This document shows, piece after piece, positions 7,506-15,343 of a stretch of 42,080 bases of DNA. Position 1 is the stretch's first letter. Each line of letters starts with the position of its first letter. Below the pieces are notes generated by a model. That model was not told the origin of the DNA. It did no database searches and saw only the letters and a list, made by a program, of their open reading frames with translations. This stretch comes from an uncultured Ruthenibacterium sp. (lineage in GTDB: Bacteria > Bacillota > Clostridia > Oscillospirales > Ruminococcaceae), in NCBI GenBank assembly GCA_944386565.1, contig CALXBO010000016.1, positions 1 to 42,080 of the forward strand, given 5' to 3'. Position numbers and translations under genes: made by a program.

Positions 7506-10181
7506 TCAGCAACCGCGGTTCTTTCTGCGATTCCAGACGACTGCTGCGCCGGCACATGCGCCGAGGAGGAGCATGCTCCAGACGGCGGGCATACCGCTGT
7601 CGCCGGTTTGCGGCGTCGAGCCGACCGTTCCGCCCGTCTGGCCGCCGTCCGGCGTCTGGGGCGCGTTCGGGTCAAGCAGTGCGATCGCATACGTGGAGAA
7701 CTTGTCCGTCTGGAACGTGAGCGTATTATCGGCGTTCAGCACGGTGGTCAGCCGCTCGGCCGCACCGTTGTGAATGCGGACCACGCAGAGCTCCTTGCCC
7801 TCCTGAATCATCGAAGCGGGCACCGCGACGGTGAACGTCAGCGGCTTCGACAGCTGGGTGATCGTGCCGATCTCCACACCGTCCGCTTTGAGCACGATCG
7901 AGAGATCAAAGAACGACTGGATCGAGCCGTTCGAGCCGATCACACCGCTCACAAGATTCTTCTCGGCATCGCTCGCCTGAATCGCATTGTCAAATTCGAC
8001 GGCAACCGTGATGTCGCGGCCGTCATCAATCGCCGCGCGCAGCGCCTGTGCCGTCGCGTCATCGACCGCTGATGTCGACGCGTTCGCTTCGACGGCCTCT
8101 ACAATGCTGTCCACTTCGCTGTTGATCGCCGCCTGATTGGCTGCATCCACCGCGACCTGAACGGACTCGACCGGCTTCGACGTGTCGATCGTCGGCACGT
8201 CAACCGTGATCTCCGCGCCGCAGTTCGTGCACACGCCGTCCTGATAGTTGTGGCCCAGCGCCGGGATCACCGTGTCGGCCTGAGAGATTTCCTTCGTAGC
8301 GGCGGCATCGCTGAAATACTTTCCGCAGCCAGCGCAATACCAGTACGCGATGTTGCCGTCCTCATCGCAGGTCGCGTCTTTGGCAGCCGTTTCCGTCAGC
8401 GTGTGGCCGTGCACCACATACTGCCCCGCCGCTTCATCGTAGCGGACGCTCGAGTTCGGAGCGAGATAGTTCGTGGGATCGGCAGTGAACGCACCCCCGA
8501 AGATGGTCAGCGAGGGTTTCTCCGTGCACGCATCGGAACCGGTTCCGTAGCAATACACGTCGATCTTGCCGCGGATCGTGTTCGTCTCCGTATTGTGGAT
8601 CTCCATGGTCGGAGCTTTGTCCGCATATCCCGTGCCGAGCCAGTGCATGACGTCCAGCGCCACGAGATTGCTGTTCGCTCCGTCGATGTTGACGCGGTTC
8701 AGCACCATGTCGCCATAGTTGCTGGAAATGATGTACTGCGTCACGGCGGCGCCGTTCAGAGACAGGTCTTCCAGCGTCAGATCACAGTAATTCTGAATCA
8801 GCATTACGGTTTTCTGGCTGGATTCGGCCACTGTGATGGTGCCGTTTTTCAGCGTGACCGTGTTGTCCTTTTCAAGGTGGAATCCCTGCGATTCCGTACC
8901 GGAAGAACCGACTGCCGGATCGGTGCAGGTGTACGTGTGTCCGCCGAAGTCAATGGTGAGGTTCACGTCCACGGCGCCCTTCGCATTGAACAGTCCGATG
9001 CCGCTGCCCGAAGAATCCTTCAGGAGCGTCACAGTGCCGGTCTTGTCCGCGGAGTTCACCACGGCCTCCACAGCCTCAGCCAGAGTCGGGTAGGTATATC
9101 CGTCCACTTCCGCTGCCAGATCCAGAACGGTTCCCGTTCCCGCCGCACTGCTGCCGTCGGAACAGACCATTGTCGTGCTGGCATTCAGCTCTCCGTCCCA
9201 ATACTGAGCACCGGTGACGGGATCAACAGTATAGTTCATGCCCGCCTGCTGCACCGCCTGCACCGTGTTTCCGGACAGACGGATGCCGTTCACGTCAACG
9301 TTCTTGCTGTCTCCGTAGCCCAGGATCGGCGCGGCCATGAAATAGGCCGAGAACGTGCTGTTGGAAACCTCGCACTGCTCCACGGTAAATTGGGCGCCGC
9401 CCATAAGGTTGCCGACAAAGGCAGCCGTCTTCTGCATGGCAAGCGTGCTGGCATTCCGGACCGCTACATTGTTGAGCGTCAGGCTGCCGCCGACCTGTCC
9501 TCCGACAACGACCGCCACCGTGCTGCTGCCATACTGCGTCACTTCCGTAAACGGCTCACTGATGGCAACGCGCGCGCCGTCAAACGTCAGATTGCGGATC
9601 GTGGTATTGCAGCAGTTGTATCCGATGAACGCCGAGTAATAGTAGCAGTTCTGGCCGTCGCCGGGCTGGCTGCCCTGATTCGGCCCGCGGACGCCAGTCT
9701 GCGTCGTGAGACCGGTGATCGTATAGCCGTTGCCGTCGATCACAGTGCCTTCCAGCGCGGCATTGTTTGCAATGGAAAATTTTCCATCGGCCGAATAGGA
9801 CACCGTACCGGTGCAGATCGGCGTCCAGTAGTGCGCAGAAAGGTCAATGTTCCCAGCGAGGGAAACCGTGTATCCGGCAAAACTCGTGCCTGCATTGACC
9901 AGCTTGGACCACCAGACAAGCGCCTCGGCCGAGCCGATGGAAACCGTCTTGACGGTGTCGTCCGCCACATAACCGGCCGGCCGTTCCGTGACCGTGTCAT
10001 TCCAATAGGTAGTAAGCGTATCGTACTTCTTCGTCTCATCGCCGTACCACGTTTCCGTGTCCTGCACGGTGACGACCGAAGAACCGTTTGTCCCCGCCTG
10101 CTCCGCGAAAGCCGCAGACGGAATCAGCACCGCCGCCATCACAACGGCCAGCAGCGCCGACAACCATCGTTTCGTTTGCAA
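7506..10181 (-). CDS. Large LPXTG-like, sortase-anchored surface protein
   Basis: An 891-aa exported cell-wall protein. A basic N-terminus (QTKRW) and hydrophobic core ending in SAAFA-EQAG form the signal peptide. The body has beta-helix-like segments (GNIDLSAHYW, YSAFIGYNCCNTTIRNLTFDG, a GLUG-like motif) and TLAEAVEAV/GTVTLLKDS stretches common in gut clostridial surface proteins. A module GHTLTETAAKDATCDEDG plus YWYCAGCGKYF contains paired cysteines (C-x2-C), and a second C-x2-C (CTNCGAE) follows. The C-terminus has a Pro/Gly-rich wall spacer, the sorting motif T-P-Q-T-G-D, a hydrophobic helix and RRKNRG. I place the start at TTG 10181, because GGAGG lies 7 bp upstream and the signal peptide begins there; an upstream ATG (10223) has no site. 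Likely an adhesin or glycan-binding protein, but ligand unknown. Confidence 0.85.
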   Translation of the reverse strand: MQTKRWLSALLAVVMAAVLIPSAAFAEQAGTNGSSVVTVQDTETWYGDETKKYDTLTTYWNDTVTERPAGYVADDTVKTVSIGSAEALVWWSKLVNAGTSFAGYTVSLAGNIDLSAHYWTPICTGTVSYSADGKFSIANNAALEGTVIDGNGYTITGLTTQTGVRGPNQGSQPGDGQNCYYYSAFIGYNCCNTTIRNLTFDGARVAISEPFTEVTQYGSSTVAVVVGGQVGGSLTLNNVAVRNASTLAMQKTAAFVGNLMGGAQFTVEQCEVSNSTFSAYFMAAPILGYGDSKNVDVNGIRLSGNTVQAVQQAGMNYTVDPVTGAQYWDGELNASTTMVCSDGSSAAGTGTVLDLAAEVDGYTYPTLAEAVEAVVNSADKTGTVTLLKDSSGSGIGLFNAKGAVDVNLTIDFGGHTYTCTDPAVGSSGTESQGFHLEKDNTVTLKNGTITVAESSQKTVMLIQNYCDLTLEDLSLNGAAVTQYIISSNYGDMVLNRVNIDGANSNLVALDVMHWLGTGYADKAPTMEIHNTETNTIRGKIDVYCYGTGSDACTEKPSLTIFGGAFTADPTNYLAPNSSVRYDEAAGQYVVHGHTLTETAAKDATCDEDGNIAYWYCAGCGKYFSDAAATKEISQADTVIPALGHNYQDGVCTNCGAEITVDVPTIDTSKPVESVQVAVDAANQAAINSEVDSIVEAVEANASTSAVDDATAQALRAAIDDGRDITVAVEFDNAIQASDAEKNLVSGVIGSNGSIQSFFDLSIVLKADGVEIGTITQLSKPLTFTVAVPASMIQEGKELCVVRIHNGAAERLTTVLNADNTLTFQTDKFSTYAIALLDPNAPQTPDGGQTGGTVGSTPQTGDSGMPAVWSMLLLGACAGAAVVWNRRKNRGC

Positions 10182-10255
10182 CGCAAATCCTCCTTCACTC
10201 TTCTGCCGGACAAAGCACGTCATCCCGGCCCCGCCCGTATGTTACGTATGCAGAT

Positions 10256-10369
10256 ATCATAGCACAAAACAGGCGGCTTGAGGGATATTTTTTCAAAAAA
10301 TCTGTCGATAAATCGAAATCTGTGTGTATTGTACGTGATTCAGGACAGATTGAGCACGATTTACGTACA
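10256..10369 (-). promoter_or_regulatory. Promoter region of the surface protein with a long inverted repeat
   Basis: An extended -10 (TG-C-TATGAT, -10 at 10256-10261) faces the surface-protein gene; the -35 is poor. Upstream, TGTACGT (10330-10336) and ACGTACA (10363-10369) form an inverted repeat 26 bp apart, a possible regulator site. Confidence 0.4.
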
Positions 10370-10394
10370 TCGGGCAAACATTCGAACCAAACAG

Positions 10395-10426
10395 CAGGCC
10401 CGCAGCACAAACGTGCCGCGGGCCTG
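10395..10426 (-). terminator. Terminator of the DUF2871 operon
   Basis: CAGGCCCGC (10395-10403) pairs perfectly with GCGGGCCTG (10418-10426), with a smaller AGCAC/GTGC-type inner pairing. On the minus strand it is followed by a moderately T-rich stretch, 25 bp after the DUF2871 stop codon. Confidence 0.6.
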
Positions 10427-10450
10427 TCTGATACAGCGTATTTACTTTTC

Positions 10451-10861
10451 TCAATCCTTGACGCTGCGGCGGATCTGCACAAGAACAAGCACCAGACTAA
10501 CGCCCAACAGGATGTGGCCGATTCCGGCGATGCCGGAGATGGCGGCGCTCGCGCCGGAGGAGAGCGGCGTTCCCAGCACCTGCGTGACGCCCCGCACCAC
10601 GAACATGACGGCGGTCAGGTTCAGCCCGACGTGATAGACGGCCAGCACGCGGGCGGTCGACGCTGCGGTAAAGGAAAAGTTCTTTTCCAGCACGAGCAGC
10701 AGCAGGAAAAACACCATACCTAAGAGGAAATAGTGCGTGTGCACCACGCCGAGGGTCGTCTTGCCCGCGAAGCCGTTGAATTTGGTGAACTCACGGTAAA
10801 ACACGCCGCCCACCATCGCGAGAGCGGCATAGAGCAAAGCTGTATTCATATATCGTTTCAT
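10451..10861 (-). CDS. DUF2871-family small membrane protein
   Basis: A 136-aa protein with four hydrophobic segments: NTALLYAALAMVGGVFY, TTLGVVHTHYFLLGMVFFLLL, VLAVYHVGLNLTAVMFVV and ISGIAGIGHILLGVSLVLVLV. The conserved-looking GVVHTHYFLLGM and YHVGLNLT segments resemble the DUF2871 family; its function is not known to me. The conserved His residues inside the membrane segments (H-T-H, YHVGL, GHILL) could bind metal or heme, but that is speculation. The start at 10861 is preferred over the ATG at 10867 because AAAGGAG is 8 bp upstream of it and only 2 bp from the other. It follows another membrane protein by 25 bp, and both sit behind a TetR operator. Confidence 0.78.
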   Translation of the reverse strand: MKRYMNTALLYAALAMVGGVFYREFTKFNGFAGKTTLGVVHTHYFLLGMVFFLLLLVLEKNFSFTAASTARVLAVYHVGLNLTAVMFVVRGVTQVLGTPLSSGASAAISGIAGIGHILLGVSLVLVLVQIRRSVKD

Positions 10862-10886
10862 CTTCATATCTCCTTTATCTGTATTT

Positions 10887-11324
10887 TTACTCAGTTGCCG
10901 ATTGGGCTGCGATATTGAAAACCGCTTTTCCGAAGTTGCAGCCGAACAGCAGCCCCGCCAGTAAAAGCGACGCGCCGAGCCCGGTGTAAAAGACGGCGAT
11001 GAAGCGATCCGGCGCGATCCCGCTCGCGCGCAGACCGATGCCGCCTGTCATCATCACCGCCATGACGGCAAAGGCTTTCGCGTCGAAGAACTTCAGAAAG
11101 AAATGCCGCTCTTCCGTGTAGGAACGAATTCTCGCGGTGTGCTTTGTGACCAGCTTTCCGAAAATGAATTTCTGGAACACAGCAAACACCAGAACGGACA
11201 GCAGCACATTCCACACAGACCAGTACGGCCCGTAAGCCATCAAACCGATGCGCAGAATGTTGAAGCCTGCCGCGCTCCACACCAGACACGCGAGGAGCAG
11301 CAGGGTGTTTCGTTTGACTTTCAC
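10887..11324 (-). CDS. Hypothetical four-helix membrane protein under TetR control
   Basis: A 145-aa protein I do not recognise. It begins with a short basic stretch (KVKRN) and a hydrophobic helix (LLLLACLVWSAAGFNILRI). Three more hydrophobic segments follow: SVWNVLLSVLVFAVFQKFIF, AFAVMAVMMTGGIGL and FIAVFYTGLGASLLLAGLLFG. A charged loop (TKHTARIRSYTEERHF) separates helix 2 from helix 3. I place the start at GTG 11324, because AAAGGAGG lies 6 bp upstream; the ATG at 11348 lies inside the operator. It is the first gene of a two-gene unit with the DUF2871 protein. The palindrome at 11342-11354, matching the one before the TetR gene, makes TetR repression likely. A role in efflux or envelope defence would fit, but is inferred from context only. 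Confidence 0.75.
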   Translation of the reverse strand: MKVKRNTLLLLACLVWSAAGFNILRIGLMAYGPYWSVWNVLLSVLVFAVFQKFIFGKLVTKHTARIRSYTEERHFFLKFFDAKAFAVMAVMMTGGIGLRASGIAPDRFIAVFYTGLGASLLLAGLLFGCNFGKAVFNIAAQSATE

Positions 11325-11341
11325 AGTCTGCCTCCTTTGAG

Positions 11342-11354
11342 TGAACATCGTTCA
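11342..11354. promoter_or_regulatory. TetR operator copy 2 (membrane-protein operon)
   Basis: The 13-bp element TGAACATCGTTCA has perfect TGAAC/GTTCA arms. It lies just upstream of the GTG start of the membrane protein and shares both arms with the element at 11971-11983 before the TetR gene. Confidence 0.7.
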
Positions 11355-11371
11355 GTTTCAGGGATAAAAAA

Positions 11372-11392
11372 TCCCCACAGCGCTTGTGGGAA
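11372..11392 (-). terminator. Terminator of the TetR gene
   Basis: On the minus strand TTCCCACA and TGTGGGGA form a stem with a 5-nt loop, followed directly by TTTTTT. It starts 4 bp after the TetR stop and separates this message from the downstream membrane-protein unit. Confidence 0.8.
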
Positions 11393-11396
11393 CTTT

Positions 11397-11954
11397 TTAA
11401 TACAGCGTTCTGCGGACAATTTCCAGCACTGCGGCCGGGTCGTAATCCTGACGCAGCAATGCGGACAGCATCAGGGAAAACAGGACGTCGGCAAATTTCT
11501 CCGCCGTGAACTGCCCGTTGAACGCGTCCGGACGCACCTTTTCGTCCCGCTTCAGCACGGCGCACAGCCCGTTCAGGATGTGCTGCCACGTCTGCTGCAT
11601 CCGGCGCTTTCCGTCCGCTTTCTCCTCCCGCATGAAGCCGAGCGAATGGAGGTTGAAAAATCCGGGGTACTGCCTGCAGCCGTACTCCATGCGCTCATAG
11701 ATCCAGACGATACAGGCCTGTGTGTCCTGAAAGACGTCCGCGTCCTCCGGGCGGTGGAAAATCTCGCACCAGACGCTCTCCACCGTAGCGCCCACAAGGT
11801 CCGCCTTGGAATCGAAATAATTGTAGATGGAGCCGACGGATACGCCGCACGCAGCCGCCACGGAACGGATGCTGACCGCTGACCAGCCCTGCGTCCGGAT
11901 CAGCTCCCGGCTGGTTTCCAGAATTTCTTCCTTTGATGTCACCACCGTGTTCAT
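11397..11954 (-). CDS. TetR/AcrR-family transcriptional regulator
   Basis: A 185-aa repressor. Residues 8-55 hold the TetR-type helix-turn-helix: EEILETSRELIRTQGWSAVS, then IRSVAAACGVSVGSIYNYFD with the typical G-S-I-Y-N-Y-F recognition helix. The all-alpha C-terminal domain, which binds an unknown effector, follows. Start chosen at ATG 11954 since GGAGG is 7 bp upstream; a longer frame to 12026 runs through the promoter. A consensus promoter with an overlapping palindromic operator lies immediately upstream, so the gene is probably autorepressed. The same palindrome before the next two genes makes them the likely targets. Confidence 0.92.
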   Translation of the reverse strand: MNTVVTSKEEILETSRELIRTQGWSAVSIRSVAAACGVSVGSIYNYFDSKADLVGATVESVWCEIFHRPEDADVFQDTQACIVWIYERMEYGCRQYPGFFNLHSLGFMREEKADGKRRMQQTWQHILNGLCAVLKRDEKVRPDAFNGQFTAEKFADVLFSLMLSALLRQDYDPAAVLEIVRRTLY

Positions 11955-11970
11955 TCCGTCACCTCCAAAT

Positions 11971-12011
11971 TGAACAATGTTCATTATAGATGCAAAAGCC
12001 CGTTTTGTCAA
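11971..12011 (-). promoter_or_regulatory. Consensus promoter with TetR operator
   Basis: On the minus strand a perfect -35 TTGACA (12006-12011) and a perfect -10 TATAAT (11983-11988) are 17 bp apart. The operator TGAACA-A-TGTTCA (11971-11983) starts at the edge of the -10 box, covering the transcription start. A repressor bound there would block initiation. Confidence 0.88.
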
Positions 12012-12085
12012 ATGGGGTTCACGCACAGGCCCCGGCTCCCGTACTCCGCATCCGGAGCCGGAAACCGGGGGCTGTTTTGTTCATA

Positions 12086-13642
12086 TTATTCGGGGATGGA
12101 GCGGTATTCGAACCAGTCGAAATCGGCGTATCCTTTGGATACTGCGCCGCCGGACGACGCGTAAATACCCAGATATGCGCCCGTGAATCCGCCCGCGGTC
12201 TCCTTGCAGAGGATGGTTCCGTCCGCGGTGCCCAGTTCCCGCCACTCCTCGGGCTGCAGCGCGTAGAAAAAGCCGTACTGCTGGAAGTACGTCTCGATTT
12301 TCAGCCAGATTTTCTGCGCCGGGCACGGCACGCGGGCCAGAATCTCGTCCGTTCCGCCGCTTCTCCGGTACAATGTGAGCATCCCGCCGCAGAGCTCGGC
12401 GCGCAGATGATACCGCTCGTTCAGAAACGCCGTCATACCCGCGCGATCGTCCGGCGAGTCCGGGAAGAACTCCATCACCGTGCGCGCGGAAAAGCACATG
12501 TGCTGCTGTCTGCGGCCGAGAAACGACGGCGACGCCGCCTCGCAAATTGTTTCCGGCCGCGCGTACAGGCGGAGAAAACCGGGGCGGGCCGACAGGCTGT
12601 AACGGGGTTCGCGGCTCGTGCGCAGGAAATTCCAGCACAGGGCGAGTTCGGGCGATTCAAAGGCGTCACAGGCGGGCGGCTCCGGCCAGCGGCACTCCGG
12701 CAGATCCGGCGCGGGGAAAGAAAATTCCACATGACCCGTCTCCGGGCTGAACACGGGCCATCCGTCCTCCCAGACGACCGGGACGGCGAACGTCTCGCGG
12801 CCCAGATTGCGGTACTGTCCGCCGTCCGGGCGCGAGCCCAGCAGGACGGCCCACCACTCTCCGTTCTGCGTCTCGATGAGGTCCGCGTGTCCGGTGCTGT
12901 TGATGGAGCTGTTAAACGAGAGGTTGCGGTGCGTGATCAGCGGGTTGCGGGGATTTTCCTCGTACGGGCCGGTCAGCGTCCGGCTCCGGAACACGGTGAC
13001 AGCGTGCGTATAACTTGTACCACCCTCTGCGATCAGCAAATAATAGTATTCACCGATGTGGTACAGATGCGGCCCCTCCGGCGTGCCCGCGTGGTGCAGC
13101 GCGCCGTCCGTGCGCAGGATGTGCCGCTCACCCAGCAGCTTGCCCGTCTCGAGATCCAGCTCCTGAAGCCAGATGTGGCGGCTCTTGTCCTTTCTGTTCT
13201 CGGGATTCGGGCGCATATTGCCAAGATAATACACTTTGCCGCCGTCGAAAAAGAGCGTGGGGTCGATCCCTTCCGCGCCCTCGATCACAACGGGGTCCGA
13301 CCACGGCCCCGCGGGGTCCTCCGCCGTCACGAAAAAGTTGATGTTGCCCCGGTAAAACGGCCCGCCCACGAGCGTCGTGACCATATAAAAGAGCCCGTCA
13401 TGGTAGCGGATCGTCGGCGCATAGATGCCCTGCGAAGCGCCGAATCCCGTCAGGTCCATCTGCGACGGGCGGTCCAGACAGTGGCTGATCTGATGCCAGT
13501 GGACAAGATCCCGGGAATGGAACACCGGGACGCCCGGGAAGAACTCAAACGTCGATGTGACGAGATAATAGTCCTCTCCCCGGCGGCAGATCGACGGGTC
13601 GGGATAAAAGCCGGGCAGCAGCGGGTTGTTCAGTTTCCTCAC
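12086..13642 (-). CDS. Glycoside hydrolase family 43 (beta-xylosidase / arabinofuranosidase-like)
   Basis: A 518-aa enzyme with an N-terminal five-bladed GH43 propeller (about residues 1-310) and a C-terminal beta-sandwich of the kind found in GH43 xylosidases. The three catalytic acids are visible: Asp15 in GFYPDPSI (general base), Asp127 in GIDPTLFF (pKa modulator) and Glu189 in GTPEGPHLY (general acid). There is no signal peptide, so it should act in the cytoplasm on imported xylo- or arabino-oligosaccharides. I chose GTG 13642 because GGAG lies 10 bp upstream and the conserved N-terminus (KLNNPLLPGF) begins there; the frame stays open to 13735. It stands alone; a GC-rich hairpin at 12032-12061 lies after its stop, without a clear T-run. 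Confidence 0.92.
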   Translation of the reverse strand: MRKLNNPLLPGFYPDPSICRRGEDYYLVTSTFEFFPGVPVFHSRDLVHWHQISHCLDRPSQMDLTGFGASQGIYAPTIRYHDGLFYMVTTLVGGPFYRGNINFFVTAEDPAGPWSDPVVIEGAEGIDPTLFFDGGKVYYLGNMRPNPENRKDKSRHIWLQELDLETGKLLGERHILRTDGALHHAGTPEGPHLYHIGEYYYLLIAEGGTSYTHAVTVFRSRTLTGPYEENPRNPLITHRNLSFNSSINSTGHADLIETQNGEWWAVLLGSRPDGGQYRNLGRETFAVPVVWEDGWPVFSPETGHVEFSFPAPDLPECRWPEPPACDAFESPELALCWNFLRTSREPRYSLSARPGFLRLYARPETICEAASPSFLGRRQQHMCFSARTVMEFFPDSPDDRAGMTAFLNERYHLRAELCGGMLTLYRRSGGTDEILARVPCPAQKIWLKIETYFQQYGFFYALQPEEWRELGTADGTILCKETAGGFTGAYLGIYASSGGAVSKGYADFDWFEYRSIPE

Positions 13643-13808
13643 GAAAAACACTCTCCTTCCGCCATCGCGCAGGACGCACGATGTCTTCGAATCTGTATCT
13701 GCTTTCAGTATCATCACAAAGGCGGAAGCTGTCAAGCACGGTTCTTTTGTTTTGATGCGGAAATTGGGTGCGGAGCCGCCGCGCCCCGTGTCCTGAAAAA
13801 TTTTTCAC

Positions 13809-13837
13809 TTGCCGCCCGGGGCGCGGCGTTTTATACT
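13809..13837 (+). promoter_or_regulatory. Promoter of the two-component operon
   Basis: TTGCCG (13809-13814) and TATACT (13832-13837) are 17 bp apart, ahead of the response regulator gene by about 50 bp. The spacer is very GC-rich. The rest of the 13643-13886 gap holds no gene that I can support. Confidence 0.65.
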
Positions 13838-13886
13838 GGAAGCAGTGAACGAAACCGCGCCGTCCGGCGCAGAAAGGAGCTGCCCT

Positions 13887-14585
13887 GTGAACATTCATCT
13901 TGCCGTCTGCGACGACAGTGCCCCCGATCGGGAGTATCTGGCCGGCCTTGTGCGCCAGTGGGGCGCGCAGCGCGGGCACGCGGTGCGGCTGTCGGAATTT
14001 CCGTCCGCCGAGAGCTTTCTGTTCCGGTACGAAGAGGACAAGAGCGTGCAGATTCTGCTGCTCGACATCGAGATGGGCCGCATGGACGGCGTGACGATGG
14101 CGCGCACGCTGCGGCGCGAAAACGACGCCGTGCAGATCGTGTTCATCACCGGGTACTCCGACTACATCGCCGACGGGTACGAGGTGGAGGCGCTGCACTA
14201 TCTGATGAAGCCGGTGGACAGCGGAAAACTCTTCGCGGTGCTGGACCGCGCGGCGGAAAAGCTGCGCCGCAACGAGCGCGCGCTGACGCTGGACACGTCC
14301 GGCGGCCTCGTGCGCATCCCGGTGTACCAGATCCGCTTTGCCGAGGTGCAGGGCAACTACGTGACCATCCACGCCAAAGAGACCGTCACGGTGAAAATGA
14401 CGCTGAGCGAACTCGAGGCGCAGCTCGACGACAGCTTTTTCCGTCTCGGGCGGTCGGCGCTTGTGAACCTTGGTTTCGTGGCTCGCGTGACAAAAACGGC
14501 CGTGACGCTTGGCGACGGCAGCTCGCTGCCGCTGCCGCGCGGCGCGTACGAGCGCATCAACCGCGCCATCATCGGCAGGGGGTGA
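13887..14585 (+). CDS. LytTR-family response regulator
   Basis: A 232-aa regulator. Residues 3-122 form a receiver domain: acidic pocket CDDS (Asp9-Asp10), phosphoacceptor Asp60 in LLLDIEM, and the conserved Lys108 of LMKPV. Residues about 135-230 form a LytTR DNA-binding domain (FAEVQGNYVTIH, then FFRLGRSALVNLGFV), the class that binds paired 9-bp direct repeats 21-22 bp apart. The start is GTG 13887, where AAAGGAG lies 7 bp upstream; earlier in-frame ATG/GTG codons lack a site. The kinase gene begins 5 bp after its stop. The direct repeat at 15253-15292, before the ABC exporter genes, is a plausible binding site. Confidence 0.92.
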   Translation: MNIHLAVCDDSAPDREYLAGLVRQWGAQRGHAVRLSEFPSAESFLFRYEEDKSVQILLLDIEMGRMDGVTMARTLRRENDAVQIVFITGYSDYIADGYEVEALHYLMKPVDSGKLFAVLDRAAEKLRRNERALTLDTSGGLVRIPVYQIRFAEVQGNYVTIHAKETVTVKMTLSELEAQLDDSFFRLGRSALVNLGFVARVTKTAVTLGDGSSLPLPRGAYERINRAIIGRG

Positions 14586-14590
14586 AGAAG

Positions 14591-15253
14591 ATGGGATGGT
14601 TTTCCTCGCGCATGGACAAGCGCGTGGCCGCGTATCAGCGCGAGCTGATCGACACACACTACCGGGAAGTGGAGAACATGTACCGGCAGATGCGCGGCTG
14701 GCGGCATGACTACCGCAACCACATCCAGACGATGAAGGCTCTGGCCGCAAACGGCGACTGGGACGGCGTGAAAGCCTATCTCGACGAGCTGGACACCGAC
14801 CTGAACACCGTGGACACCGTCATCAAGACGGGCAACGCGATGGCGGACGCGATCCTGAACAGCAAGATCTCGCTGGCGAAATCGCGCAACATTGCCGTGC
14901 ACGCGGACGCGCACATCCCGGTGCGGCTGAGCATGTCGGAGCTCGATCTGTGCGTCATTCTCGGCAACCTCTTCGACAACGCCATCGAGGCCAGCCTCGC
15001 GCTGCCCGAGGACAAGCGGATGATCCGCGTCTACATGGACATGAAGGGCACGCAGCTGTACATCAGCTTTACGAACTTCACCGCCGCGGACAAGCAGCGC
15101 AAGATCGGCCGCCGCTTTGCGACCACGAAGGGTGAGGGGCACGGCCTCGGGCTCGTGCGCATCGACAACATCATCGACCGGCTCGACGGCTATCTGAGCC
15201 GCAACAGCGAGGACGGCGCGTTCACCACCGAGATTCTCATCCCGCAGGTGTGA
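14591..15253 (+). CDS. Soluble GHKL sensor histidine kinase lacking a membrane domain
   Basis: A 220-aa kinase of the AgrC/LytS-like GHKL class, reduced to its catalytic core. A coiled-coil-like N-terminus leads to the dimerisation/phosphorylation helix with GWRHDYRNHI (His39 is the likely phosphosite). The ATPase domain follows: N box LGNLFDNAIEAS (about 124-135) and G box GEGHGLGL (181-188). No transmembrane or sensor domain precedes it, unlike textbook members with 5-7 helices. I start at ATG 14591, 8 bp after AGGGGG; GTG 14582, overlapping the regulator stop, is a less likely alternative. It must sense a cytoplasmic signal or a partner such as the adjacent ABC proteins. The gene ends in the terminator at 15283-15309. 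Confidence 0.88.
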   Translation: MGWFSSRMDKRVAAYQRELIDTHYREVENMYRQMRGWRHDYRNHIQTMKALAANGDWDGVKAYLDELDTDLNTVDTVIKTGNAMADAILNSKISLAKSRNIAVHADAHIPVRLSMSELDLCVILGNLFDNAIEASLALPEDKRMIRVYMDMKGTQLYISFTNFTAADKQRKIGRRFATTKGEGHGLGLVRIDNIIDRLDGYLSRNSEDGAFTTEILIPQV

Positions 15254-15292
15254 TGCAGTTCGTCCCCCGGAACATGCAATTCGTCCCCGGAA
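15253..15292 (+). promoter_or_regulatory. Putative LytTR binding site (tandem direct repeat)
   Basis: Two near-identical units, ATGCAGTTCGTCCCCCGGAA (15253-15272) and ATGCAATTCGTCCCCGGAA (15274-15292), are offset by 21 bp. Their 9-mers GCAGTTCGT and GCAATTCGT fit the LytTR consensus as I recall it (W-M-M-GTT-N-R-Y) at 8 and 7 of 9 positions. The spacing of two helical turns is the LytTR hallmark. It lies between the kinase and the first ABC gene. Confidence 0.6.
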
Positions 15293-15309
15293 TGTGCCGG
15301 GGACTTTTT
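15283..15309 (+). terminator. Intrinsic terminator after the two-component genes
   Basis: GTCCCCGG (15283-15290) and CCGGGGAC (15297-15304) form a perfect 8-bp stem with loop AATGTG, followed by TTTTT. It overlaps the second LytTR-like repeat and separates the signalling genes from the exporters. Confidence 0.78.
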
Positions 15310-15343
15310 GCTGTGATACGGTATCATCGAGGTGAGACACACA

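Noticed and set aside
11990..14590. Very long open frame on the plus strand continuing upstream of the kinase
   Set aside because: It is the high-GC shadow of the GH43, promoter and response-regulator DNA. Only the part from 14591 has kinase motifs and a ribosome site.
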